From NCBI GenBank assembly GCA_947631805.1, contig CANRNA010000014.1:1-16731 (forward strand): a stretch of 16,731 bases of DNA, in the 5' to 3' direction. A program made the position numbers and the translations under genes. Source of the DNA: an uncultured Oscillospiraceae bacterium. Its GTDB lineage: Bacteria; Bacillota; Clostridia; Oscillospirales; Oscillospiraceae. Below the pieces are notes generated by a model. It saw nothing but the letters and a program-made list of their open reading frames with translations, made no database searches and was not told the DNA's origin. Of the stretch, positions 7,399 through 14,228 are shown in pieces; position 1 is the stretch's first letter; each line of letters starts with the position of its first letter.

Positions 7399-8273
7399 AG
7401 CTCCTGCTCCTTTCTGCCCGTCAGATAGAGCTGGAGCATGGTGATGACGAGCACGATGATAAACAGCACCGTGGATTTGGCCGTGGCGTAGCCGTAGCGG
7501 ATATTGCCCCGGAACGCCTCCTCATATATGTTGATAGCCACCGACTGGGTGGCCCGGCCCGGCCCGCCTCCGGTGAGGGCATATATCACGTCGAAGACCT
7601 GAAAGCCCGCGTTCAGGGCCCAGAACACGCATATCGTCACCGCGTGGCGTATCATGGGCAGGACGATCTTCCAAAAGCTGATCCACCCTCCGGCCCCGTC
7701 AATAGCGGCGGCCTCCTTCAGCTCCCTGGGCACCCCCTGGAGCGCTGCCATGTATATGATCATCAGATACCCCACGGCGCCCCAGGCCGCCACGACGCAG
7801 ATGGCGATGAATGAGTACCGGGGGTCGCCTATCCAGGACCGGTCCAGAAACTTCATCCCGTAGTTGTCCGCCAGATAGTAGAGCACCTTGGTGAAGATGA
7901 ACATCCACATATAGCCGCCGATGACCATGCTTATCATGTTCGGCATGTAAAAGACCGTGCGGAAAAAGCCCTTGGCCCGCCTGCGGCTCTCGATGGCCAC
8001 GGCCAGCCCCAGCGCCAGGACGTTGGAGACCACCACCATCACCGCCGTGTATTTGCAGGTGAACAGCACGGAATCCCAGTAGTACCTGTCGTGGAATATC
8101 TCGGCAAAATTCCGCAGGCCGACGAAGTCGTAATCCCGGTTCAGCCCGTTCCAGTCGGTCAGCGCGTATACCAGCCCCGCCCCCGCCGGAAACAGCTTGA
8201 ACAGGGCGTAGACCACCAGGGCCGGCAGGCAAAACAGCAGCAGCGACCGGTTCGGATGTCTTCTGCTCCCCAT
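7395..8273 (-). CDS. Carbohydrate ABC transporter permease, MalF/UgpA type
   Basis: This permease of about 292 residues is the first membrane subunit of the CUT1 importer. It has a hydrophobic N-terminal helix after MGSRRHPNRS, several further membrane segments, and the EAA motif around residues 185-210 (KEAAAIDGAGG...VLPMIRHAV). The start at 8273 is chosen because AAGGGGGG lies 8 bases upstream. A longer frame opening with TTG at 8333 has no suitable ribosome binding site and would read through the hairpin at 8293-8322. It sits between the binding-protein gene and the second permease, in the usual order for sugar importers. Confidence 0.92.
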   Translation of the reverse strand: MGSRRHPNRSLLLFCLPALVVYALFKLFPAGAGLVYALTDWNGLNRDYDFVGLRNFAEIFHDRYYWDSVLFTCKYTAVMVVVSNVLALGLAVAIESRRRAKGFFRTVFYMPNMISMVIGGYMWMFIFTKVLYYLADNYGMKFLDRSWIGDPRYSFIAICVVAAWGAVGYLMIIYMAALQGVPRELKEAAAIDGAGGWISFWKIVLPMIRHAVTICVFWALNAGFQVFDVIYALTGGGPGRATQSVAINIYEEAFRGNIRYGYATAKSTVLFIIVLVITMLQLYLTGRKEQEL

Positions 8274-8292
8274 GATTCGTTCCCCCCTTCCA

Positions 8293-8322
8293 GGAAAAAG
8301 GAGGGAGGAATGACATCCTCCC
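8293..8322 (-). terminator. Attenuating terminator between binding-protein and permease genes
   Basis: On the minus strand GGGAGGA-TGTCAT-TCCTCCC (8322-8303) forms a 7-bp stem, followed by TCCTTTTTCC (8302-8293). This is an intrinsic-terminator shape inside the operon, 18 bases after the binding-protein stop. In many importer operons such an element keeps binding-protein mRNA more abundant than permease mRNA. The T tract is offset by two C residues, so readthrough is expected. Confidence 0.6.
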
Positions 8323-8339
8323 CCCTCGCGCAAATTGGT

Positions 8340-9620
8340 TCAGCTCAGGGCGTTGGCATCCTGGAATGCCTTGTCCAGGCGCTCCACGATCTCGTCCACC
8401 GTGACGGAGCCCACATAGTACTCCTGAAGCAGCCGTCCCTGCTCGTCGGTGACGGAGGAGGGCAGCACCAAGTCCTGATAGGCCCGGCCGTCGGCCACAT
8501 AGGCGGAGGCGTCGGCCACCCAGGAGAACGCCTCATAGTCATGCACCGTGGCCAGGGGGTTGAAGGAGCAGGCCTGGAACAGCTCGGAGGAATCGTTCTC
8601 ATCCAGCACGTAGTTGGCGAATTTCAGCGCCAGGTCCAGCTCTTCGCTCTCCGGATAGACGGCCAGGGTCGTGGACGTGGACAGGTTCACCAGCGTGCAG
8701 CCGGGGTCGTCGTTGATGGGCAGGGCGAACACGCCCAGCTGCATATCCGGGTTGGTGGTCATGATGGTGTTGGACGCCCAGGTGCCCTGGACGAACATGG
8801 CCGCCTTGCCCAGGGCGAAATCGGCCGCCCCCGCCTCGGAGCCCTCCTCCATGGCCCGGTCGGTGCCGTGGGTCATGATGAGGTCGATGACGTCAAATAT
8901 CTCCCGCACCTCGTCGTAGGACCCCTGGTCGGCATACATCCGCTCCAGCCAGTCAGTGAGCTTGCCGGACACGATGTCCCCCAGGGTCAGGCCCGTCATG
9001 AGCTGGGGCACCCACTGCTCCTGGAAGGCCAGCATGAACGGCGTGTAGCCCTGCTCCTCCAGCGTGGCGCATATCGCCTCCAGGTCTGCCAGGGTCTCGG
9101 GGGCCTCCAGGCCGCACTGGGCAAATATCTCCTTGTTGTACAGCACGCCCCATGCCTGGCTCTCGATGGGCACTGCCAGGAGGGCTCCGTCCACGCTGAC
9201 GGTGTCCCGCACGTTCTCATAGATCACATCGGCCAGGGGCTGCTCCGTCAGGTCGTACAGGTACCCCGCCTTGTTGTAGGTGCCGATGTTATTGGCGTGC
9301 AGGGTGAACAGGTCGGGGGCGTCGTCTCCGCTGAGCCGGGCCTGGAGGATGCTCTCGTACTGGTCGCTGCTGGGCATCTCCAGATTGACCGTGACCTGGA
9401 TGTTCTCCTCCTCCAGCATCTTTTCCTCGAACTGCTTGCAGTAGGTCTCCCACTGGTCCATGTACTGGGGGAAGCTCATCATGATGTTGAGCTCCGCCTT
9501 GCGGGCCTCGCCCTTGGACGCGCCTGTTCCGGCCAGCTCCTCTCCGGCGGCAGCCGCCGGGATGACGGCCAGGGAGACCAGGACGCATACCACGAGCACC
9601 ATTGACAATAGCTTTTTCAT
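8340..9620 (-). CDS. Extracellular solute-binding protein of a sugar ABC transporter (family 1)
   Basis: This 426-residue protein delivers its sugar ligand to the permeases encoded downstream. The N-terminus has a Lys-Lys start, a long hydrophobic stretch and an AAAAGEE cleavage region at about residues 22-28. The mature part shows family-1 features, such as the segments DQYESILQARLSGDDAPDLF, GVLYNKEIFAQCGLEAPET and FALGKAAMFVQGTWA. The only cysteine in the signal peptide is C12, which is preceded by Val and sits too early to be a lipobox. The protein therefore looks like a type I secreted protein rather than the usual Gram-positive lipoprotein. AGAAGGAGG lies 5 bases before the ATG. Expression is probably driven by the adjacent two-component system. 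Confidence 0.93.
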   Translation of the reverse strand: MKKLLSMVLVVCVLVSLAVIPAAAAGEELAGTGASKGEARKAELNIMMSFPQYMDQWETYCKQFEEKMLEEENIQVTVNLEMPSSDQYESILQARLSGDDAPDLFTLHANNIGTYNKAGYLYDLTEQPLADVIYENVRDTVSVDGALLAVPIESQAWGVLYNKEIFAQCGLEAPETLADLEAICATLEEQGYTPFMLAFQEQWVPQLMTGLTLGDIVSGKLTDWLERMYADQGSYDEVREIFDVIDLIMTHGTDRAMEEGSEAGAADFALGKAAMFVQGTWASNTIMTTNPDMQLGVFALPINDDPGCTLVNLSTSTTLAVYPESEELDLALKFANYVLDENDSSELFQACSFNPLATVHDYEAFSWVADASAYVADGRAYQDLVLPSSVTDEQGRLLQEYYVGSVTVDEIVERLDKAFQDANALS

Positions 9621-9662
9621 GTTTTCCTCCTTCTAAAATATTGGTGGTTTTGGGATGGTCCC

Positions 9663-9668
9663 ATTGTA
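9663..9668 (-). promoter_or_regulatory. -10 box (TACAAT) of the sugar-importer operon
   Basis: On the minus strand TACAAT matches five of six -10 positions. The -35 position 17 bases upstream (ATGCTT) is poor, as expected for a promoter that needs an activator. The start site would be near 9656, giving a leader of about 36 bases before the binding-protein ATG. The shared 18-base motif lies 44 bases upstream of this box. Confidence 0.4.
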
Positions 9669-9697
9669 ACCGGGAAGGGAGGAAAAAGCATTTTCCC

Positions 9698-10816
9698 TCA
9701 TTGGCTTTTGGAGTTGTCATTATTTGACATCTCCCCGTCCCGCACCTCGCCGGGCGTCCGGCCGAAAAACCGCTTGAAGCTCTTGTAAAAATGCGCCTGG
9801 TCCACATATCCCACCATGGCCCCCACGTCCTTGATAGGGGCCTTATACTCCGTGATGAGCGTATAGGCCCGCCGCATACGGAGCGCCGTCACATATTCGC
9901 TGAACCCCTCCCCCTTCGCCGCCTTGAAGGCGCGGCTCAGGTATTCCTTCGTCACGTGGAAGGCGTCCGCCGTCTGCTCCAGGGATATGCCGGAGGCATA
10001 GCGCGGCTCGATGTACCGGCAGACCGCTTCCACGTCCAGGCGGCTTTTTTGCCCCTGTCCGGCCCGCATTCGGTCGATGGCCGTCTCGTACAGGTCCAGG
10101 AGAAAGTCCATCATCTCCCGCAGGGCCGTGTCCCGGCTGAACACGAACACCGTGTTCTTCCCCTGGAAGAACGCCTGCTTTTTCCGGTCGGCGTCCTGGA
10201 TATACCGCTCCAGGGGGCGCAGGAGAGAATAGTATATGGCCATCAATATGGCAACGGTGGGCCGCTCGCTCTCGTGGGCGGCGACAGCCTCCGTCATGCG
10301 GGCAAAGGACTGCTCCAGCAGCGGCTTGTTCCCGGCCTGGAGGGCGGAGGCGAGCTTTTGCTGCAAAACGTCATACTGCCTCTCCCATCCCTCGGCGAAA
10401 AACCCGGCCATCATGTCCGCGCCCCCGCTCTCCTGCCGCCGCTTTTCCAGGTCCCCGGCGCAGGACGCCAGCACCCGGTCAAGCTCCTGGGCCTTCACGG
10501 GCTTGAGCAGATAGTCCCGGACCCCCAGCGTCAGGGCGCCGCGCACATAGTCAAAGCTGTCGTAGCCGCTGACGATGATGACCAGGGCGCCGCCGCCCCG
10601 CTGGTCCAGGCGTCTGACCATGTCCAGCCCGCCCATCCGGGGCATACGCACGTCCGCGATGACGATATCCGGCCGCACCTCGTCGATGAGCGCCAGGCCG
10701 GTCTCCCCGTCGGCGGCCTCGCCCACCACCTCCATGCCATAGCTGTCCCAGCGGCCCAGACCGCGTATCACGCCCCGGGCCCAGGGCTCGTCGTCGATGA
10801 TGACCACCTTATACAT
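9698..10816 (-). CDS. Response regulator, receiver plus AraC-type DNA-binding domain (YesN family)
   Basis: This 372-residue regulator has a receiver domain at residues 1-120, with acidic residues D8 and D9, phospho-acceptor D55, S83 and K105 (LLKPVK). A variable middle follows. The C-terminal pair of AraC helix-turn-helices is at about 265-360, with TADAFHVTKEYLSRAFK and the family signature VGYVDQAHFYKSFKRFFGRTPGE. The partner kinase gene overlaps its start by 8 bases. AGGAGGAAGG lies just upstream of the ATG. Proteins of this type activate adjacent sugar uptake operons, so the binding-protein operon 77 bases downstream is the likely target. The tail MSNNDNSKSQ is encoded by the repeated 18-base motif and the bases after it, so regulatory and coding sequence overlap here. 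Confidence 0.95.
   Translation of the reverse strand: MYKVVIIDDEPWARGVIRGLGRWDSYGMEVVGEAADGETGLALIDEVRPDIVIADVRMPRMGGLDMVRRLDQRGGGALVIIVSGYDSFDYVRGALTLGVRDYLLKPVKAQELDRVLASCAGDLEKRRQESGGADMMAGFFAEGWERQYDVLQQKLASALQAGNKPLLEQSFARMTEAVAAHESERPTVAILMAIYYSLLRPLERYIQDADRKKQAFFQGKNTVFVFSRDTALREMMDFLLDLYETAIDRMRAGQGQKSRLDVEAVCRYIEPRYASGISLEQTADAFHVTKEYLSRAFKAAKGEGFSEYVTALRMRRAYTLITEYKAPIKDVGAMVGYVDQAHFYKSFKRFFGRTPGEVRDGEMSNNDNSKSQ
9713..9730 (-). promoter_or_regulatory. Candidate response-regulator binding site, copy 1 (importer operon)
   Basis: The minus strand reads ATGTCAAATAATGACAAC. It holds a direct repeat ATGNCAA with a 10-base period, and also an inverted repeat TGTCA-N5-TGACA. The same 18 bases occur with one mismatch at 12697-12714, before the kinase gene. 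It lies inside the last codons of the response regulator, 44 bases upstream of the importer -10 box. A looser third element (AAGCCAA) follows. AraC-type proteins typically contact two major grooves one helical turn apart, which fits the 10-base period. Confidence 0.6.
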
Positions 10817-12575
10817 GGCCTTCCTCCTCCCCCTCCGTCACTGCCCCCAGGCGCAGCGTGACACGCGTGCCCTGCCCCGGACGGCTTTGGATCGTCACGC
10901 CGTAGCCCGGCCCCGGATAGCGCAGCCGCGCCCTGGCCTGGACGTTGGCAAGGCCCACGTGCGCCCCCGTTTGCAGCGCCCGCTCCGCGTCCTGGTCCAG
11001 CGCCGCCCGCACGGCCGCCAGGCGCTCCGGGTCCATGCCCAGGCCGTTGTCTGTGACCTCTATCACCAGATCGTCCCCCTCCCGGGCGCTGGAGACGCCT
11101 ATCTCCCAATCCCCTGTCTTGTCCAGAAGCCCGTGCTCGAAGCTGTTTTCCATCAGCGGCTGCAATATCAGCTTCGGTATCAGGCACCGCTCCGTGTCCG
11201 GGTCAATGGCGCGCTGAAAGCGCACCCGGCCCCCGAACCGCTCGTCCTGTATCATGATGTAGCAGGCCAGATACTCCAGCTCCTCCCGGAGCGTCACCAT
11301 CTCCTTGGAGAAGTTCAGGCAGTAGCGCATGATGTCGCTCAGGGCCACCGTCATGCCGTAGACGTTGGCCGCGCCGCTGGCCAGGGACATGCCGCCGATG
11401 ACCTGGAGGGTGTTATACATGAAGTGGGGGTTTATCTGGGCCTGCAGGGCCCTGAGCTGGGCATTGCGCTTGGCTATCTGGCTCTCGTACTGCTGGGCGA
11501 TCAGCTCCTTGTTCCGGGCCATCATATATTCAAAGCTGTCCTGGAGGATGCCTATCTCATCCTCCCGCTCCTCCCCCAGCGTGCCGGAAAACTCGTTGAT
11601 GGTGACGCTCTTCATCCTGTCCGCCAGCCGCCGGATGGGCAGGCTCACGGCCTTGGAATAGACCACCGAGCACACCACAGACGCCGCCACCGCCAGCACC
11701 GCCACCAGCACGCAGCTGAGGACCGTGGGCCGCAGGGCGGCCATGATGGTCTGGTTGGAAACCGTCAGCACGATGAACATCTTCCCGCCGCTGACGGGGC
11801 ACAAAAACCAGAACCGGCCGTCGGCGTAGGCCTCCGTCCTGCCGCTGTCCAAAAGCTCCCCCTTGATGGCCAGCACCCGCTCCGTGTCGCACTTCCAATC
11901 CCCGCCCAGGTCGGCCTCGATGAGCTCGTCCTGGTCGTTGAACAGCAGGATGCTCTCGTCGTTTTCCGTCTCTATCTCGCTGAGGATGCGCTGGAGCTGA
12001 TAGGGCCGGTAATGGATGACCGCCAGCGCCAGGGGCTGCTTGTCCTCGAACCGGACGATCTGATGGGCCGCCAGTATCTCCTGTCCAGACCGGAAGAACA
12101 CCAGATTGGACTGCCGCCCGTCATCCCGCGCCTCCCACTGGGCCAGCCGGTCCCCGGTCTCGTCCAGGCTGGCCCCGGAGCGCTCCGCCGTCAGCACGGT
12201 GTCGTCCGCCAGATTGAACAGCTCGATGGAGTTGATGCTGCTGTCCATGCTGATGATGGAGTTCATGAGGGATATCAGCCGCCAGCGGGCCGAGTAATCC
12301 AGGGCGCCGTCCTTGGCGCACCAGGTCAGGATGTCCTCCTTGATGTCCTTGTCCACCTCGAACTGGTAGAACTTGTCCATGGCGTCCCCGTTGGCGATGG
12401 CCACCCGTGCCTGGAGCCAGGAGCTGCTCATCCGCCGGTCATAGATGAGCTGGTCCCGCATGGTCCTGTAGGTGATGCTCAGAGCCACCCCCGCCACCAC
12501 CAGAATGGGTATGAGCGTAAAGGCCAGCATGCTGATCAGTATTTTCTTGCGGATAGACATGTTTTTCATGATCAT
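10809..12575 (-). CDS. Sensor histidine kinase, YesM/LytS-type
   Basis: This 588-residue membrane sensor kinase has a first membrane helix at about residues 10-33 and an extracytoplasmic sensor region of about 245 residues. A second helix lies at about 282-305 and a HAMP-like linker follows. The kinase core has phospho-acceptor His384 in QINPHFMYNTLQ and an ATP-binding domain with ENSFEHG (N477) and VTDNGLGM. It should phosphorylate the response regulator encoded next, whose start overlaps this gene's end by 8 bases. The sensor domain probably responds to a sugar, directly or through the binding protein, but no ligand can be read from it. The ATG at 12575 has GGAG 8 bases upstream. A promoter and a copy of the shared 18-base motif precede it. 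Confidence 0.95.
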   Translation of the reverse strand: MIMKNMSIRKKILISMLAFTLIPILVVAGVALSITYRTMRDQLIYDRRMSSSWLQARVAIANGDAMDKFYQFEVDKDIKEDILTWCAKDGALDYSARWRLISLMNSIISMDSSINSIELFNLADDTVLTAERSGASLDETGDRLAQWEARDDGRQSNLVFFRSGQEILAAHQIVRFEDKQPLALAVIHYRPYQLQRILSEIETENDESILLFNDQDELIEADLGGDWKCDTERVLAIKGELLDSGRTEAYADGRFWFLCPVSGGKMFIVLTVSNQTIMAALRPTVLSCVLVAVLAVAASVVCSVVYSKAVSLPIRRLADRMKSVTINEFSGTLGEEREDEIGILQDSFEYMMARNKELIAQQYESQIAKRNAQLRALQAQINPHFMYNTLQVIGGMSLASGAANVYGMTVALSDIMRYCLNFSKEMVTLREELEYLACYIMIQDERFGGRVRFQRAIDPDTERCLIPKLILQPLMENSFEHGLLDKTGDWEIGVSSAREGDDLVIEVTDNGLGMDPERLAAVRAALDQDAERALQTGAHVGLANVQARARLRYPGPGYGVTIQSRPGQGTRVTLRLGAVTEGEEEGHV

Positions 12576-12637
12576 CGGCGCCGCTCCAATACCGGCCGCG
12601 TCAGGCCGGGACGTGAATCCGTTTCCAACACACTTCC

Positions 12638-12666
12638 ATTATAACAGGCCGCCTCCCCGGTTGCAA
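12638..12666 (-). promoter_or_regulatory. Sigma-A-like promoter of the two-component operon
   Basis: On the minus strand TTGCAA (12666-12661, four of six matches) is followed after exactly 17 bases by a consensus TATAAT (12643-12638). Transcription would start near 12631, leaving a leader of about 55 bases before the kinase ATG. The shared 18-base motif ends 30 bases upstream of the -35 box. Confidence 0.7.
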
Positions 12667-12696
12667 AATATCCGGGTTGGCGATAATTGACCTTCC

Positions 12697-12714
12697 GTTG
12701 TCATTTTTTGACAT
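12697..12714 (-). promoter_or_regulatory. Candidate response-regulator binding site, copy 2 (kinase operon)
   Basis: The minus strand reads ATGTCAAAAAATGACAAC, identical to copy 1 except for one base in the centre. A third half-site-like AGGTCAA follows 11 bases after the second ATGACAA. The motif lies 53 bases upstream of the kinase -10 box, against 44 for copy 1, a difference of about one helical turn. This suggests the same regulator controls both operons and therefore its own synthesis. Confidence 0.6.
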
Positions 12715-12760
12715 ATACCCGTCCTGGGGGCGGCAGCGGCTTTTTGCAAGCGCCCCGATG

Positions 12761-12790
12761 AAAACACCGCGGCGGGTGGCCCGCCGCGGT
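12761..12790 (-). terminator. Intrinsic terminator after the fucosidase gene
   Basis: A perfect 11-bp GC-rich stem (12766-12776 with 12780-12790) with a 3-base loop is followed on the minus strand by GTTTTC. It starts four bases past the fucosidase stop. It separates the fucosidase gene from the two-component operon downstream. Confidence 0.8.
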
Positions 12791-12794
12791 ATCG

Positions 12795-14096
12795 TCATGC
12801 TTTCAGCGTTATCTCCAGGACCGTGTCCGTGCTGTCCGGCAAAGGGTAGCTGTAATTGGACACCTCCCCGAAGGACACGAAGGGGATGGACTTGTACTCG
12901 CTCGTCACCCAGCCCTCCCCCCGGCGCACCGGCGTGCCGTCAGCCAGCAGCCGGACGGACAAAATGGCGTCCTTGTCCACGCCTGTCAGGGCCAGCGGCC
13001 CGATGGGCTGCTCAAACACGTGGGCGTAGAGCGTATTGCCCCGGCGGGTATAGCGGCCCCACTCCGGCTTGGGGATACCGGCGCTGTCGCAGCCATAGAT
13101 GCTCTCGCCGTTTTTCTCCATCCATTGGCCCATCTGCTCCAGCACCCGGACGCTCCGCTCGTCCACCCGGCCCTCCGGGTCGGGCCCCACGTTCAGGATC
13201 ATGTTACCGCCCTTGCTGACGCACTCCACCAGCTTGCGGATGAGCATGGGCGCGTCCTTGTAGCACGTGTCGCCGGGCACATAGCCCCAGTTGTTGTTGA
13301 TGGTGGTGCACAGCTCCCAGGGCACCGGCTCGCCCCGCACATTGCGCACGCCCTCCGGCGGGATGAGCTGCTCGGGGCTGGCGAAATCCCCCGCGTAGGC
13401 CGTGGGCGATTCCGTCACGATGCTGCCGAAGCCCTCGCCGCTGGCCTCCAGGCGGTTGTCGATGAGCACGTGGGGCTGGTGGGCGCGGACCATGGACACC
13501 AGCTCGGTGGCCCGCCATTTTTCGCCCCGCATCTCGCCGTAGGAGAAGTCGAACCACAGCAGGTCCAGCCTCCCGTAATTCGTGACCAGCTCCCGGACCT
13601 GGCCGTGCATATAGCGCAGATACCGGTCAAAGTCGATGCGCTCGTCTCTGTATGCCTCGTTGCCCCGCATGGGGTGGTTGGCGTCATGGAACTTGGGGTA
13701 ATCCGGGTGGTGCCAGTCCAGGATGGAATAATACAGCCCCACCTTGAGCCCCTCCGCCCGGAAGGCGTCCAAAAACTCCCGTACAAGGTCCCGGCCGCAG
13801 GCGGTCATGCTGGTGTAATCGGTGAGCTTGGAGTCGAAAAGGCAAAACCCGTCGTGGTGCTTGGCCGTCAGCACCGCGTATCGCATCCCAGCCTTCTTCG
13901 CCATCCGTGCCCACCGGGCGGGGTCATAGTCCCCGGGCTGGAACTGTCCGGCCAGCTTTTCATATTCTGCCGCCGGGATGTGTTCCTGGCTCATGACCCA
14001 CTCCCCCCGGCCCGGTATGGCGTACAGCCCCCAGTGGACGAACAGCCCGAACCGGTCATGACAAAACCACCGCACCCGCTCTCTTCTCTCATCCAT
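12795..14096 (-). CDS. Alpha-L-fucosidase, glycoside hydrolase family 29, cytoplasmic
   Basis: This 433-residue GH29 enzyme releases alpha-linked L-fucose. It has the N-terminal barrel motif FGLFVHWGLYAIPGRGEW, the segment AKHHDGFCLFDSKLTDY, the catalytic nucleophile Asp183 in LLWFDFSYG, and the downstream GDFASPEQ loop (E242) typical of bacterial members. A small beta domain ends the protein. No signal peptide is present, so fucosylated oligosaccharides must enter the cell first. The start at 14096 (MDERRERVRW) is preferred because GGAGGAG lies 8 bases upstream; an ATG two codons earlier would leave only 2 bases. It is a single-gene unit with its own promoter and terminator. It may work with the GH5 and sugar importer downstream, though that link is only by neighbourhood. 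Confidence 0.93.
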   Translation of the reverse strand: MDERRERVRWFCHDRFGLFVHWGLYAIPGRGEWVMSQEHIPAAEYEKLAGQFQPGDYDPARWARMAKKAGMRYAVLTAKHHDGFCLFDSKLTDYTSMTACGRDLVREFLDAFRAEGLKVGLYYSILDWHHPDYPKFHDANHPMRGNEAYRDERIDFDRYLRYMHGQVRELVTNYGRLDLLWFDFSYGEMRGEKWRATELVSMVRAHQPHVLIDNRLEASGEGFGSIVTESPTAYAGDFASPEQLIPPEGVRNVRGEPVPWELCTTINNNWGYVPGDTCYKDAPMLIRKLVECVSKGGNMILNVGPDPEGRVDERSVRVLEQMGQWMEKNGESIYGCDSAGIPKPEWGRYTRRGNTLYAHVFEQPIGPLALTGVDKDAILSVRLLADGTPVRRGEGWVTSEYKSIPFVSFGEVSNYSYPLPDSTDTVLEITLKA

Positions 14097-14146
14097 GGCC
14101 ATATCTCCTCCCCGCGGTCCCCCGCGTCGTAGTTGTAACTGTAATC

Positions 14147-14174
14147 ATTATAGCATAAGACAGCCAGTTTTCAA
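14147..14174 (-). promoter_or_regulatory. Near-consensus promoter of the fucosidase gene
   Basis: On the minus strand TTGAAA (14174-14169, five of six matches) is followed after 16 bases by TATAAT (14152-14147), with an extended -10 TG just before it (TGCTATAAT). This is the strongest promoter in the window. Tandem TTACA-containing hexamers cover the start-site region (14134-14145) and could be a repressor site. Confidence 0.75.
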
Positions 14175-14185
14175 ATGGCATAGCG

Positions 14186-14217
14186 CACCGCCCCGGACCC
14201 ATCGGTCCGGGGCGGTG
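14186..14217 (-). terminator. Perfect 14-bp hairpin after the oligopeptide transporter operon
   Basis: CACCGCCCCGGACC (14186-14199) pairs perfectly with GGTCCGGGGCGGTG (14204-14217) around a 4-base loop. It starts 11 bases past the OppF stop. There is no T tract on the minus strand, so it resembles the hairpin after the GH5 gene more than a classical terminator. The fucosidase promoter begins 11 bases further on. Confidence 0.6.
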
Positions 14218-14228
14218 ATATAGCTTTT

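Noticed and set aside
8274..8333. TTG start at 8333 for the MalF-type permease
   Set aside because: No ribosome binding site, it reads through the attenuator hairpin, and the ATG at 8273 has a strong site at 8-base spacing.
9651..9663. Small hairpin TGGGA-TGG-TCCCA in the binding-protein leader as a riboswitch or attenuator
   Set aside because: Only five base pairs next to the predicted transcript start, no alternative pairing and no T tract.
9681..9696. GGAAAA-AGCA-TTTTCC hairpin just after the response regulator as a terminator
   Set aside because: The stem is AT-rich and short and no T tract follows on the minus strand, so readthrough cannot be judged.
8091..12644. Long plus-strand open frames (8091-9605, 9791-10861, 10797-12644) antisense to the importer and two-component genes
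   Set aside because: Their composition is His/Gln/Arg/Gly-rich and lacks domains, while the minus strand carries complete, motif-bearing proteins.
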